From Candidatus Aenigmatarchaeota archaeon (GTDB taxonomy: Archaea; Aenigmatarchaeota; Aenigmatarchaeia; CG10238-14), in contig JAOAJH010000001.1 in the NCBI GenBank assembly GCA_026414305.1, forward strand, positions 62,001-126,000: a stretch of 64,000 bases of DNA. Direction: 5' to 3'. Shown one piece after another: positions 55,075-64,000 of this stretch. The notes under the pieces were generated by a model that saw only the letters and a list, made by a program, of their open reading frames with translations, searched no databases and was not told the DNA's origin. Each line of letters opens with the position of its first letter. Within the stretch, counting starts at the first letter, position 1. The position numbers were made by a program, and so were the translations under genes.

Positions 55075-55834
55075 TATTTATCACCGGATTCATGAATCCA
55101 AAGCCAAAACTGCTTCTCTCCCCAAATCCTGCTTCTATAGCAAAACTTAATAATTTTTTCTTTTTTGGATTTAAATAATTGAATGAAAATTCCCAAATTG
55201 ATCCCACATAAACCCTTTCAAACCCTTTCAAAATTATTTTATTGTATACCATTTTTTTGAATCTAGCTTCGTCAAAAATATTGTCAAAACCATTTTTTTT
55301 ATTATAAAATAAATTATATTTCTTTTTCAGGTTATCCTCAAGATGGCTGATGAATGATTCTATACTATATTTGCTTCTCCAAAAAACATATATAGGCTTT
55401 CTATCTTCTTCAGGTATATTGAATTTTGAATAATTTTTTTCTGGTATTCTCAATAATATCGGAGTTGCAGATATTAATTTCAAGTTTTTTTCTTGTAGTT
55501 TTAATTTTAATGTTTTGGTTTCATCTATTAAAAATTCCATTTCACCAAAATTAATGCTTTTTTTATTTTGAGTATAATCATCTATTTTTTCTTTGATGAT
55601 TTTTATAAAAACTTTATCTGGAGATGATATTATTAGATTTCTTGTATCACCTTCTTTAATATCACCTATGGGAAATATGTTAGAAAAGCAAAAATACTTG
55701 AAGGTTTTCTTATCATGCAAAGATTCATAATCTGTCCCTATCATGAGGTTGTAAATAAATTCTTGAATTTTATGATTATACAATACATCATAATTTGAGT
55801 TTTTGGTGGATTTCAACCTTAGAAGTAGTCTCAT
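55067..55834 (-). CDS. cas6: Cas6 pre-crRNA endonuclease
   Basis: C-terminal G-rich loop AGFGERSSFGFGFMNP; adjacent to cas10. Confidence 0.93.
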   Translation of the reverse strand: MRLLLRLKSTKNSNYDVLYNHKIQEFIYNLMIGTDYESLHDKKTFKYFCFSNIFPIGDIKEGDTRNLIISSPDKVFIKIIKEKIDDYTQNKKSINFGEMEFLIDETKTLKLKLQEKNLKLISATPILLRIPEKNYSKFNIPEEDRKPIYVFWRSKYSIESFISHLEDNLKKKYNLFYNKKNGFDNIFDEARFKKMVYNKIILKGFERVYVGSIWEFSFNYLNPKKKKLLSFAIEAGFGERSSFGFGFMNPVINIG

Positions 55835-55869
55835 TATTATTATATTGACGTTAAAATAGTAATTTTTTA

Positions 55870-55943
55870 TGCGTCAGGCGGGATTTGAACCCGCGCCGTC
55901 GGCTTGGAAGGCCGATATCCTAACCAGGCTAGACTACTGACGC
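55870..55943 (-). tRNA. tRNA-Gly(UCC)
   Basis: GCGTCAGTAGTCTAGCCTGGTTAGGATA TCGGC CTTCCAA GCCGA...GCGGGTTCAAATCCCGC CTGACGC A. Confidence 0.96.
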
Positions 55944-55976
55944 ATGAAAATGTTTTTGTTAATCAAAAATAAAGAT

Positions 55977-56453
55977 TTATTGCTTGTACCCTATCTTCCT
56001 CAAAAACTCTTTTCTTTTTTTGATATCTTTCTCCTCTTCAATTCCTTTAGGCTTTGATCCATCCACAACCCCTAGTATGCCTCGGCCTTGCTCTGTTTCT
56101 GCTATTAACACTTGTAATGGATTTGCTGTGGCAGCATAAATGTTTACAATTTCATCCACTTGCCTAAGCTTTGCCAGCACATTTATCGGATAAGCATTTT
56201 TGATGAAAATTATAAACGAATGTCCACAACCAATCTTGAATGCAGTTTCGGCAGCCTTTTTCCGCAACTCTTCATCATTTCCTTCGTGCCTCACAAGACA
56301 GTCGCCACTGGCTTCACAGAAGCCAACACCAAATTTTATGTTAGGTACAGCTGTTACAAGAGCTTCATATATGTCTTCAACTGTTTTTATGAAATGACTT
56401 TGGCCTAAAATGACATTGCAGCCTTCTGGTATTTCTACTTTGACTGTCTCCAC
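55977..56453 (-). CDS. adenosine-specific kinase (DUF355 family)
   Basis: [22 protein letters not shown]...[20 protein letters not shown]. Confidence 0.9.
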   Translation of the reverse strand: METVKVEIPEGCNVILGQSHFIKTVEDIYEALVTAVPNIKFGVGFCEASGDCLVRHEGNDEELRKKAAETAFKIGCGHSFIIFIKNAYPINVLAKLRQVDEIVNIYAATANPLQVLIAETEQGRGILGVVDGSKPKGIEEEKDIKKRKEFLRKIGYKQ

Positions 56454-56457
56454 TTTA

Positions 56458-56883
56458 TCACCCCTTTAAGAATCTTGCTATTTTTCTATATAATTGATCA
56501 ATTTGTCCTTCAGCATATCTTCCTCTTGGCGGATTAAAGTTCAAACCATCATTTGCAAATCTAGGCACTATATGCACTTGCGGCTCATGAAAGATGGTCT
56601 TGTTTGCATTTTTTCCTTCAAATAAAAATAAATTAAAGCTGTCTGTATCTACGCCTTTAAGAACAGCGTCAGCAACTCTGGCAACTGTTTCAAACAACTG
56701 TATTCTATCCATGCTTGGTATTTTGAAAAAAGAGTCATAATGTTTTTTAGGGAAGACAACTGTATGCCCTGGTGTTATTGGAAATATGTCTAAAACAGCT
56801 ACAAACTTTTGATCTTCAAACACTTTGTGCGATTGTATTTCACCTGATACAATGCTACAAAATACACATTTCTTTTCCTCCAT
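56458..56883 (-). CDS. HIT family protein with degenerate triad
   Basis: [11 protein letters not shown]...[20 protein letters not shown]; triad region [11 protein letters not shown]. Confidence 0.88.
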   Translation of the reverse strand: MEEKKCVFCSIVSGEIQSHKVFEDQKFVAVLDIFPITPGHTVVFPKKHYDSFFKIPSMDRIQLFETVARVADAVLKGVDTDSFNLFLFEGKNANKTIFHEPQVHIVPRFANDGLNFNPPRGRYAEGQIDQLYRKIARFLKG

Positions 56884-57393
56884 TTACGCCACCTCAAAAT
56901 GTCTTTTAATCCAGCTGCTATCTTCTTTTACAATCTCTTTTACAGCTGGTTTTTCTTCTTTTACAACAGGCTTTTCAACAACCTCTTGTTTTTCAGGTTT
57001 TTTCACATCAACCTGCTTTATTTTTCTAGCCAATTCATCAAGCTCAGAATCATTCAATGTCAAAGGTTTGTTTTCTATTAATGGTATTTCTTTCTCATAA
57101 ACAGGATAAACCCTTATGTGTGCATGAGGCACTTGAGAAGGCATTACAGACATAAACACAGCTAGAGGCTTTAATGATTTTTCTATTTTTTCCTTTACAA
57201 TCAAAGCTGTGTGAAAAGTCTCTTTGGCAACCTCGGCATCATTTTCAAACTCTTCTATATGCTTTTTTGGTATAACCAAGCACATGCCCCTTGATCTTGG
57301 CGTTATATCCAGAAAAGCGACTGTTTTTGAGTCTTCATAAACTATTCTTGTAGCAAGTGACTTGTTTGCAATTGAGCAGAATATGCAATCCAT
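56884..57393 (-). CDS. HIT family protein with C-terminal extension
   Basis: CIFCSIANKSLATRIVYEDSKTVAFLDITPRSRGMCLVIPKKHIEEF; triad region PHAHIRVYP. Confidence 0.88.
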   Translation of the reverse strand: MDCIFCSIANKSLATRIVYEDSKTVAFLDITPRSRGMCLVIPKKHIEEFENDAEVAKETFHTALIVKEKIEKSLKPLAVFMSVMPSQVPHAHIRVYPVYEKEIPLIENKPLTLNDSELDELARKIKQVDVKKPEKQEVVEKPVVKEEKPAVKEIVKEDSSWIKRHFEVA

Positions 57394-57499
57394 TGAAATC
57401 TATTTATTTTTTAATATTTTAAACATTTGAGGACATGAAAATACTTAAAAACCAAAACATTATAAATATTCACATCAAATTTTGTGAAAGTTGGTAAAA

Positions 57500-58465
57500 A
57501 TGGCAGCACCAAAGAGACCGAGAAGAGGTTCTCTTGCATTTTATCCGAGAAAAAGGGCAAAAAGAATTTATCCCAAGATTAGAGGAAGAGCTAAATCAGA
57601 CAAAGTCAAACCTTTGGAATTCTGTGGCTATAAAGCAGGCATGACAACAGTTGTAATGACAGATACAAGAAAGACAACACCTACAAAAGGCGAAGAGATA
57701 ACAACGCCAGCAACAATAATTGAATGCCCGCCTTTGAAAATTATAGGCGCTAGGCTTTATGCTAACACAAATTCTGGTTTAAAAGCTGTAAAAGATTTGA
57801 TAGCAATTGATGCTAAAAAGGAAAAGTATATTGGCAGAAAGATGAAATTAGGTGAATTCAGGCCAAATGAAAAGCTGGAGTTTGCTGAAAAGAACATTGA
57901 CAAAATAGCTGAAATAAGCTTGCTTGTAAGAACAAACCCTCATGTTTCTAAATTAAAGAAAAAGCCAGAGATTTTTGAGATAGACATAGGTGGCAATGAT
58001 GTCAAGGAAAAGCTTAAGTATGTCAAGGAAAATTTGGGCAAAGAAATAAACGCTTCTGACATTTTTAGAGAAGGCGAGTTTGTTGATGTTATAGCAATCA
58101 CAAAAGGCAAAGGCACACAAGGTGTTGTCAAAAGATTTGGCGTAAGATTGCAGTTCAGAAAGGATATGAAACATCACAGACAAATCGGCACTTTGGGCTC
58201 ACAATCTCCTGGTAGAATAAGATGGACTGTTCCTAGGGCAGGACAGCTAGGATTTTTCCAGAGAACAGAATTCAATAAAAGAATATTAAAAATAGGAAAC
58301 GATCCTAAAGAGATAAATCCTAAATCAGGCTTTACAAATTATGGCATTATAAGAAGCAATTATTTGATCTTACAAGGATCTGTGCCAGGTCCAAAGAAAA
58401 GGTTGATAGCTTTGAGGCCTGCAGCAAGATCAAAAATAGGCTTTTTGCCAGTAGAATTAAAGTGA
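57500..58465 (+). CDS. rpl3: 50S ribosomal protein L3
   Basis: RPRRGSLAFYPRKRAKRIYPKIR...QIGTLGSQSPGRIRWTVPRAGQLGF. Confidence 0.97.
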   Translation: MAAPKRPRRGSLAFYPRKRAKRIYPKIRGRAKSDKVKPLEFCGYKAGMTTVVMTDTRKTTPTKGEEITTPATIIECPPLKIIGARLYANTNSGLKAVKDLIAIDAKKEKYIGRKMKLGEFRPNEKLEFAEKNIDKIAEISLLVRTNPHVSKLKKKPEIFEIDIGGNDVKEKLKYVKENLGKEINASDIFREGEFVDVIAITKGKGTQGVVKRFGVRLQFRKDMKHHRQIGTLGSQSPGRIRWTVPRAGQLGFFQRTEFNKRILKIGNDPKEINPKSGFTNYGIIRSNYLILQGSVPGPKKRLIALRPAARSKIGFLPVELK

Positions 58466-58470
58466 TATAG

Positions 58471-59256
58471 ATGAAAGCAAATGTTTATGATTTGAATGGC
58501 AAAGCAAAAGAACAAATAGAATTGCCTAGTGTATTTTCTGCTTCTGTCAGGGATGATATTATAAGAAGGGCTATTTTAGCTTTGCAAAGCCAAAAAAGAC
58601 AGCAATATGGAAGCGATCCTGAAGCTGGTTTAAGAAGCTCTGCAGAATATCATGGCAAGAGAAGGATGAGATATCAGATGATAAACAGAGATATGGCTAG
58701 ATTACCTAGATTGCACAGAACAACACCTCATCTTAATTTTAGAGTAAGACTTGTTCCTCAAGCTGTTAAAGGTAGAAGAGTTCATTCTTCAAAAGCTGAA
58801 AAGATTTTTGCTCAAAAAATAAACAGCAAAGAGTTAAAATTGGCATTAAAATCTGCAATAGCTGCTACAGCTGATGTAAAGCTTGCAAAATTAAGGGGTC
58901 ACCAAGTTGAAAAATTACCGTTAATAGTTGAAGACAGCATACAAAAGATAAAAAAAGCAAAAGAATTTGAGAAAATAGCTGAAAAGATGGATTTGACAAG
59001 AGAAATAGAAAGATGCAAGGATAAAAGACAAAGGCCAGGAAGAGGAAAGATGAGAGGAAGAAGATATAAAACCAAAAAAGGCATTTTAGTTGTAGTTGCT
59101 AAGGATGAAGGAATAATAAAAGCAGTGTCAAACATTCCAGGTATGGATGCAACCACTGTTGACAAATTGTCTGTAGAGCATCTAGCGCCAGGCGCAATGC
59201 CAGGAAGGCTTACAATATGGTCAAAATCTGCAATTGAAAAACTAAAGGAGATGTAA
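58471..59256 (+). CDS. rpl4: 50S ribosomal protein L4
   Basis: [36 protein letters not shown]. Confidence 0.97.
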   Translation: MKANVYDLNGKAKEQIELPSVFSASVRDDIIRRAILALQSQKRQQYGSDPEAGLRSSAEYHGKRRMRYQMINRDMARLPRLHRTTPHLNFRVRLVPQAVKGRRVHSSKAEKIFAQKINSKELKLALKSAIAATADVKLAKLRGHQVEKLPLIVEDSIQKIKKAKEFEKIAEKMDLTREIERCKDKRQRPGRGKMRGRRYKTKKGILVVVAKDEGIIKAVSNIPGMDATTVDKLSVEHLAPGAMPGRLTIWSKSAIEKLKEM

Positions 59257-59257
59257 T

Positions 59258-59518
59258 ATGGATCCATTTGAGGTTTTGAAATACCCTGCAATGACAGAAA
59301 AGAATGTGTCAATGGTTGAAAAAGAGAATAAAATAGTGTTTATAGTTGATAGAAAATATAGCAAAAAGCAAATAAAGCAAGCTTTTGAGCAAATGTTTAA
59401 TGTTAAAGTTGACAAAGTGAATACAACAATAACAAGAGAGGGAAAGAAAAAAGCATTTATAAAATTAAAACCAGAATATTCTGCTTCAGATATAGCAATA
59501 AAATTAGGAATGATTTAA
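59258..59518 (+). CDS. rpl23: 50S ribosomal protein L23
   Basis: [50 protein letters not shown]. Confidence 0.96.
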   Translation: MDPFEVLKYPAMTEKNVSMVEKENKIVFIVDRKYSKKQIKQAFEQMFNVKVDKVNTTITREGKKKAFIKLKPEYSASDIAIKLGMI

Positions 59519-59528
59519 GGCGGTGTAA

Positions 59529-60230
59529 ATGGGAAAGAGAATTAAAGCAAGGGCAAGAGGAAAAGGCGGACCAAGATATAGAGCCCCATCACACAATTGG
59601 GCTGGAAAAGTTGAATACTATTTGTCTGATAAGATTTCTTATGGTGTTGTTAAAGACATAATTCATGATTCAGGCAGAAATGCCCCTTTAAGTGTTGTTG
59701 AATTTCCTGATAAAACTGTTAAGCTGCACATAGCAGTAAGCGGCATCAAAGTTGGTGACAAAATCAATTATTGGGATGGCTTAAGTACAGGCAGTGTTTT
59801 ACCTTTGCACAAAATACCTGAAGGCATGAAGATTTGCTGCATAGAAACATATCCTGGTTCTGGACCTAAAATGTGTAGGACATCAGGCAGCTTTGCTACA
59901 GTTTTAGGCAAAATAAAAGACAAAGTGAGATTAATGTTTCCATCTGGTAAGATAAGAGAGATAAATCAAAACTGTTTGGCAATGATTGGCATACCAGCAG
60001 GTGAAGGCAGAAAGGAAAAGCCATTTGTCAAAGCAGGACAGAATCATTACAAATCTCTTGCAAGAGGCAAGTTTTGGCCTGTTGTCAGAGGCGTTGCAAT
60101 GGGACCTGTTGATCATCCATTTGGTGGTAAGACAAAACCAGGTATACCAAAGAGCGTTTCAAGGCATGCACCGCCTGGCAGAAAAGTAGGTTCAATTAGT
60201 CCAAGAAGGATGGGTAAGAGAAAGAAATAA
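59529..60230 (+). CDS. rpl2: 50S ribosomal protein L2
   Basis: RIKARARGKGGPRYRAPSH...VRGVAMGPVDHPFGG. Confidence 0.98.
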   Translation: MGKRIKARARGKGGPRYRAPSHNWAGKVEYYLSDKISYGVVKDIIHDSGRNAPLSVVEFPDKTVKLHIAVSGIKVGDKINYWDGLSTGSVLPLHKIPEGMKICCIETYPGSGPKMCRTSGSFATVLGKIKDKVRLMFPSGKIREINQNCLAMIGIPAGEGRKEKPFVKAGQNHYKSLARGKFWPVVRGVAMGPVDHPFGGKTKPGIPKSVSRHAPPGRKVGSISPRRMGKRKK

Positions 60231-60255
60231 ATGTTAAACCAAACAAGTGTTAATT

Positions 60256-60639
60256 ATGGCAAAGCAATTTACATTCAAGGGAAAAACAATTGAAGAATTG
60301 AAACAACTTAGCCTTGAGAATTTTGCAAAGCTTGTCACAAGCAGGGAAAGAAGAACATTGCTCAGAGGCTTGAATGACAGGCAGAAAAAATTGCTTGAAA
60401 ATTTGAGAAAATATCCTGACAAGTTTCACAGAACGCATGAAAGAGATATGATAGTTTTGCCTGAAATGGTTGGAAGAAAGATTGGCGTTCACAACGGCAA
60501 AGAGTTTGTATCGCTAACAATAGCAGATTATATGGTTGGTCATAGACTAGGTGAGTTTGCATTAACAAGAGGCAGAGTAAAACACTCCTCACCAGGAGTA
60601 GGTGCTACAAGAGCATCCAAGCATGTGCCACTAAAGTAG
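60256..60639 (+). CDS. rps19: 30S ribosomal protein S19
   Basis: [39 protein letters not shown]. Confidence 0.97.
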   Translation: MAKQFTFKGKTIEELKQLSLENFAKLVTSRERRTLLRGLNDRQKKLLENLRKYPDKFHRTHERDMIVLPEMVGRKIGVHNGKEFVSLTIADYMVGHRLGEFALTRGRVKHSSPGVGATRASKHVPLK

Positions 60640-60701
60640 GTTCTATGTTGTTAATCTTTAAAAATATTATAGACAAATATCTTTAGCGTAAGAGTGATTT
60701 T

Positions 60702-61064
60702 ATGGAAAAAACAGCAAAGGCAAAAAGGATAAATGCAAGAGTGTCAATGAAAGATGCTAATGTCATTTTCAAGAAATTGAGAAGGAAAAAACTTGAAAAG
60801 GCAAAGGCATTTTTACAAAGATTGATCGATAAAAAAGAGGATATAGACGGCAAATACTATACAGGCGCATGCAAAGTTATTTTAGAGTTGCTTGAGGATG
60901 TTCAAGCAAATGCAGAAGCCAAAAATTTGGACACAGAAAAGTTATTTATAAAAAAATTGGCAGCAAATAAATCATTTACATTTGTGCTGCCTAAAAGCAG
61001 AATAACCCACAGAGGAAGAAGAGCCAAAATGTGCCATTTAGAAGTTGAAGTGGAGGAAAGATAA
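60702..61064 (+). CDS. rpl22: 50S ribosomal protein L22
   Basis: AKRINARVSMKDANVIFKKLRRKKLEKAKAFLQRLI; order. Confidence 0.94.
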   Translation: MEKTAKAKRINARVSMKDANVIFKKLRRKKLEKAKAFLQRLIDKKEDIDGKYYTGACKVILELLEDVQANAEAKNLDTEKLFIKKLAANKSFTFVLPKSRITHRGRRAKMCHLEVEVEER

Positions 61065-61693
61065 TGTCTGTTCAAAAGTTTTTTGTCAAAGAAGGCATAA
61101 GAGAATCTCAAATAGAGGAATTTCTAAGAAAAAAGTTTGACAAGGCTGGCTATAGCCATTCTGAGATACAAAGAACGCCGCTCGGCACTAGAATAATTGT
61201 TTATTGCGAAAAACCGGGTTTAGTTGTTGGCAAGTCAGGGAAAAGAATAAGCGACATCACGCTTGAAATTAAATCAAAATTTGAATTGGAAAATCCTATG
61301 CTGGATGTAAAAGAAGTTGAAGAGCCTTATTTGGACGCTCAGATAGTTGCTAATAAGATTGCTAAAGGAATTGAAAAAGGAGGATTTTACAAAAAACTTG
61401 CCAATTATTACATGGAAAGAGTTATGCAGGCAGGTGCTATTGGTGTTGAAATTAGAACAGCTGGAAAGCTTGGTGGTGAAAGAGGAAGATTTCAAACATT
61501 CAAGCAAGGCTACATAAAGCATTCAGGCTATTATGCTGACACACTTGTTGCAAAAGGTTATGCTACTGCTATCTTAAAACTAGGAATGGTTGGCGTCAAA
61601 GTAAAAATATTGACACAGATGCCTGAAGATTTAAATGAAAAAACCATAGAGGGAATTTTAAATGAAGAAAAAGGATCTAAAGAAAATGAGTGA
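61064..61693 (+). CDS. rps3: 30S ribosomal protein S3
   Basis: KH domain RTPLGTRIIVYCEKPGLVVGKSGKRISDIT. Confidence 0.97.
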   Translation: MSVQKFFVKEGIRESQIEEFLRKKFDKAGYSHSEIQRTPLGTRIIVYCEKPGLVVGKSGKRISDITLEIKSKFELENPMLDVKEVEEPYLDAQIVANKIAKGIEKGGFYKKLANYYMERVMQAGAIGVEIRTAGKLGGERGRFQTFKQGYIKHSGYYADTLVAKGYATAILKLGMVGVKVKILTQMPEDLNEKTIEGILNEEKGSKENE

Positions 61694-61853
61694 AAGCGAT
61701 CTAGACAAGCAATTAAAGGAATTAAGGCTAGACCTACTTAAGGAAAAAGGAAATGTTGAAATGGGAGGAAATGTCAAAAACCCAGGAAAGATAAGGTCCA
61801 TAAGAAAGACAATAGCGAGAATTTTGACGCTAAAATCACAGAAATCAAAATGA
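61662..61853 (+). CDS. rpl29: 50S ribosomal protein L29
   Basis: MSESDLDKQLKELRLDLLKEKGNVEMGGNVKNPGKIRSIRKTIARI. Confidence 0.95.
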   Translation: MKKKDLKKMSESDLDKQLKELRLDLLKEKGNVEMGGNVKNPGKIRSIRKTIARILTLKSQKSK

Positions 61854-61930
61854 TTGATTTTCTATAGAAAAACTTAATAATCTTTAACTGTTATGTTTAA
61901 TTAACTGAAAATTAGGTGATTTGTGAATAA

Positions 61931-62242
61931 ATGGCTGAGAAAATAGGTGTATGTCCAACTTGTGGTTTGCCTTTAGATATATGTACATGCAAGGTAATAC
62001 AAAGAGAGGCAAGAAAAATCAAGGTTTACATGACAACAAGAAAGTTTGGCAAGCCAGTGACAATAGTTGATGGAGTTGACAACAAATCTGTCAAATCTGT
62101 TCTGAAAAGCTTGAAACAGAAGCTAGCATGCGGTGGTTCTTTCAAAGATGGAAAAATAGAGTTGCAGGGAAATCATGTACAGAAGACAAAGGAAATTTTG
62201 TTGTCTTTGGGTTTTGACAAAGAAATGCTTGAAGAAAACTAG
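61931..62242 (+). CDS. translation initiation factor aIF1 (SUI1)
   Basis: CPTCGLPLDICTCKVIQREARKIKVYMTTRKFGKPVTIVDGVD. Confidence 0.96.
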   Translation: MAEKIGVCPTCGLPLDICTCKVIQREARKIKVYMTTRKFGKPVTIVDGVDNKSVKSVLKSLKQKLACGGSFKDGKIELQGNHVQKTKEILLSLGFDKEMLEEN

Positions 62243-62859
62243 ACAAGTGGGACATATCTTACAAAGTTTATTGTTTTTTTGGTTATTTTATCCTTTTTTT
62301 CAACTAGAGTTAATTCTTGGACCATACCACCACCTAACGGTATGAGCATTTTGCCGCCAAATTTAAGTTGTTCAATGAGAATTTCAGGAATTTTTTTTGC
62401 AGATGCTGTGACAGCTATTTTGTCATATGGCATAAAATCGGTTATAATTTTTTTTCCATCTGCATTCAAGATAACAATGTCGTCATATCCAGCTTTGCTT
62501 ATATTTCTCTTGCAAAAATCAAAAGTTTGTTTGTTTATTTCAACACCTACAACTTTGCCGCTGTTGCCAACTATTTCTCTTGCTAACGCAAGCCCATAGC
62601 CAGATCCAGACCCTATTTCAAGAAAAAAATCACCTTTTTTCAACTCCAACGATTCATAGTAAATTGCATATGTATGCGGGGCTGAAATTGTGTGATTGCC
62701 GTCAAAAGGAGGAATGGGAAACGGCTCATCCAAATAAGCATATTTTTCATATTTTTCAGTCATAAACAACCTTCTATCGACTTTTTTGAAAGCTTGTATT
62801 ATCTCATTTGTTTTAAGAAAACCTTCTTTTATGAGTTGTTCAATCATTTCCGATTTCAT
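62239..62859 (-). CDS. pcm: protein-L-isoaspartate O-methyltransferase
   Basis: HTISAPHTYAIYYESLELKKGDFFLEIGSGSGYGLALA. Confidence 0.95.
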   Translation of the reverse strand: MKSEMIEQLIKEGFLKTNEIIQAFKKVDRRLFMTEKYEKYAYLDEPFPIPPFDGNHTISAPHTYAIYYESLELKKGDFFLEIGSGSGYGLALAREIVGNSGKVVGVEINKQTFDFCKRNISKAGYDDIVILNADGKKIITDFMPYDKIAVTASAKKIPEILIEQLKFGGKMLIPLGGGMVQELTLVEKKDKITKKTINFVRYVPLV

Positions 62860-62896
62860 GCAATCAATTTAATTATTCCTCTCAAAAATTATTAAT

Positions 62897-63178
62897 ATGC
62901 CGATAACTCCGTCAAACATAGTCAGACACGAACTCATAGGGCTTGAAACTGAAATAAAAAGCGCAACTAATAAATATTTGATAGGTTTAAAAGGTTTAGT
63001 TGTCGATGAAACATATGGTATGTTGATGATACAGACAAAAAAAGGAGAAAAAAAGGTAAATAAAAAAGGAACAATATTTATATTTCATTTACCAAATGGT
63101 AAAAGAGTACAGGTTGATGGAAGCTTGCTTGTGAGCAGGCCAGAAGACAGGATAAAGAAAAAGCTACCAAGGTGGTGA
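62897..63178 (+). CDS. rnp1: RNase P protein component 1 (Pop4/Rpp29)
   Basis: NIVRHELIGLETEIKSATNKYLIGLKGLVVDETYGMLMIQTKKGEKKV. Confidence 0.93.
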   Translation: MPITPSNIVRHELIGLETEIKSATNKYLIGLKGLVVDETYGMLMIQTKKGEKKVNKKGTIFIFHLPNGKRVQVDGSLLVSRPEDRIKKKLPRW

Positions 63179-63179
63179 A

Positions 63180-63389
63180 TTGACAGATAAAATAATGAGA
63201 CAAATAAGGGCAGAGTTGGTTAGAGATAAAAGGTTTAGGAATGAATTGTCTGTTGCCCTTATAAATGATATATTAAGCAGTGATGATATGGGTATAAGTC
63301 AAAGCCAGGTAAACAAAAAAATAATAAAGATTATTGATGAATTAATAAGAATAAAGTTTGACAAAAAAGAGGATTTGCTATATAATTAG
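63180..63389 (+). CDS. hypothetical protein (69 aa)
   Basis: Small ORF between rnp1 and rps17 on the same strand. Confidence 0.45.
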   Translation: MTDKIMRQIRAELVRDKRFRNELSVALINDILSSDDMGISQSQVNKKIIKIIDELIRIKFDKKEDLLYN

Positions 63390-63398
63390 GTGTAAGAA

Positions 63399-63725
63399 AT
63401 GCAGAAAGCAAAAGACATAGGATATGATGTAAAGCAACCGGAAAAGGCATGCTCAGATCCAAAGTGCCCTTTTCATGGAAAGCTTCCTATAAGAGGCAAG
63501 ATCTTGAAAGGGATTGTGGTATCAGATAGAATGAGCAGAAGCGTTGTGGTTAGAATAGACTATATTCAATATATATCAAAATATGAAAGGTATGAAAAGA
63601 GAAAAAGCAGGATATCAGCACACAACCCAGAATGCATAAATGCTAAAAAAGGAGACACAGTCACAATAGCAGAATGCAGGCCTTTATCAAAAACAAAGGC
63701 ATTTGTTGTCATACAAAAAAATTAA
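63399..63725 (+). CDS. rps17: 30S ribosomal protein S17
   Basis: [38 protein letters not shown]. Confidence 0.96.
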   Translation: MQKAKDIGYDVKQPEKACSDPKCPFHGKLPIRGKILKGIVVSDRMSRSVVVRIDYIQYISKYERYEKRKSRISAHNPECINAKKGDTVTIAECRPLSKTKAFVVIQKN

Positions 63726-63774
63726 TAAACCTTTTTAATTATATCTTTCTTTAAATTAAAGGAGTTGATTATAA

Positions 63775-64000
63775 ATGAAAGCAATAAAGGCAAAAATAAC
63801 AAGGGGCATACCTGTAAACTCTTTAATAGAATGCGCAGACAACACAGGCGCAAAAATACTAAATGTAATAGCTGTTATGGGTTACAAAGGTGTTAAAAGG
63901 AGAATGCCTTCATGTGGCGTTGGAGACATGATAGTGTGTTCTGTTAAATCTGGGACAGTCAAATGGAGAAAACAAGTTGTTAAAGCAGTTGTTATAAGAC
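63775..64000 (+). CDS. rpl14: 50S ribosomal protein L14 (truncated by window end)
   Basis: MKAIKAKITRGIPVNSLIECADNTGAKILNVIAVMGYKGVKRRMPSCGVGDMIVCSVKSG. Confidence 0.96.
   Translation, partial: MKAIKAKITRGIPVNSLIECADNTGAKILNVIAVMGYKGVKRRMPSCGVGDMIVCSVKSGTVKWRKQVVKAVVIR

Overview
This window is a compact, AT-rich archaeal chromosome segment, probably from a reduced-genome (DPANN-like) lineage; that placement is inference. The gene content is archaeal: P0/P1/L1, L7Ae-S28e-L24e, S13-S4-S11, L15e-Rpp30-Pop5, proteasome alpha-SBDS-Rrp4-Rrp41-Rrp42-L39e, GatE, S2-PAC2-aIF2alpha, histone-aIF5A, L34e-EMC3/DUF106-SecY-L15...S8, and L3...L14. Accessory regions include pilin-like genes with a LamG-domain fragment (1-1.9 kb), an operon of four tandem paralogous polytopic membrane proteins (19.0-23.3 kb), secreted Thr-rich/Cys-rich proteins with a duplicated STIG1-like module (27.5-30.2 and 38.3-39.0 kb), and a complete type III-A CRISPR-Cas locus (45.3-55.8 kb). 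That locus has an array of 24 perfect 30-bp repeats plus one degenerate terminal repeat, with cas2, cas1, a csm6-like CARF-HEPN gene, csm5, csm4, csm3, csm2, cas10 and cas6. Nine tRNA genes were read by eye. Four are interrupted by six short introns in total, with D-loop introns in tRNA-Glu and tRNA-Cys and two introns each in tRNA-Gly(GCC) and tRNA-Cys. Most introns have recognisable bulge-helix-bulge geometry. The S10/spc ribosomal superoperon is split into two divergent halves around the CRISPR-Cas/tRNA-Gly region. The main candidates for something undescribed are the four-paralog membrane operon, the tRNA intron set, and the STIG1-like secreted gene bracketed by a perfect 32-bp direct repeat. 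No database search was possible, so all family assignments come from motif recognition.
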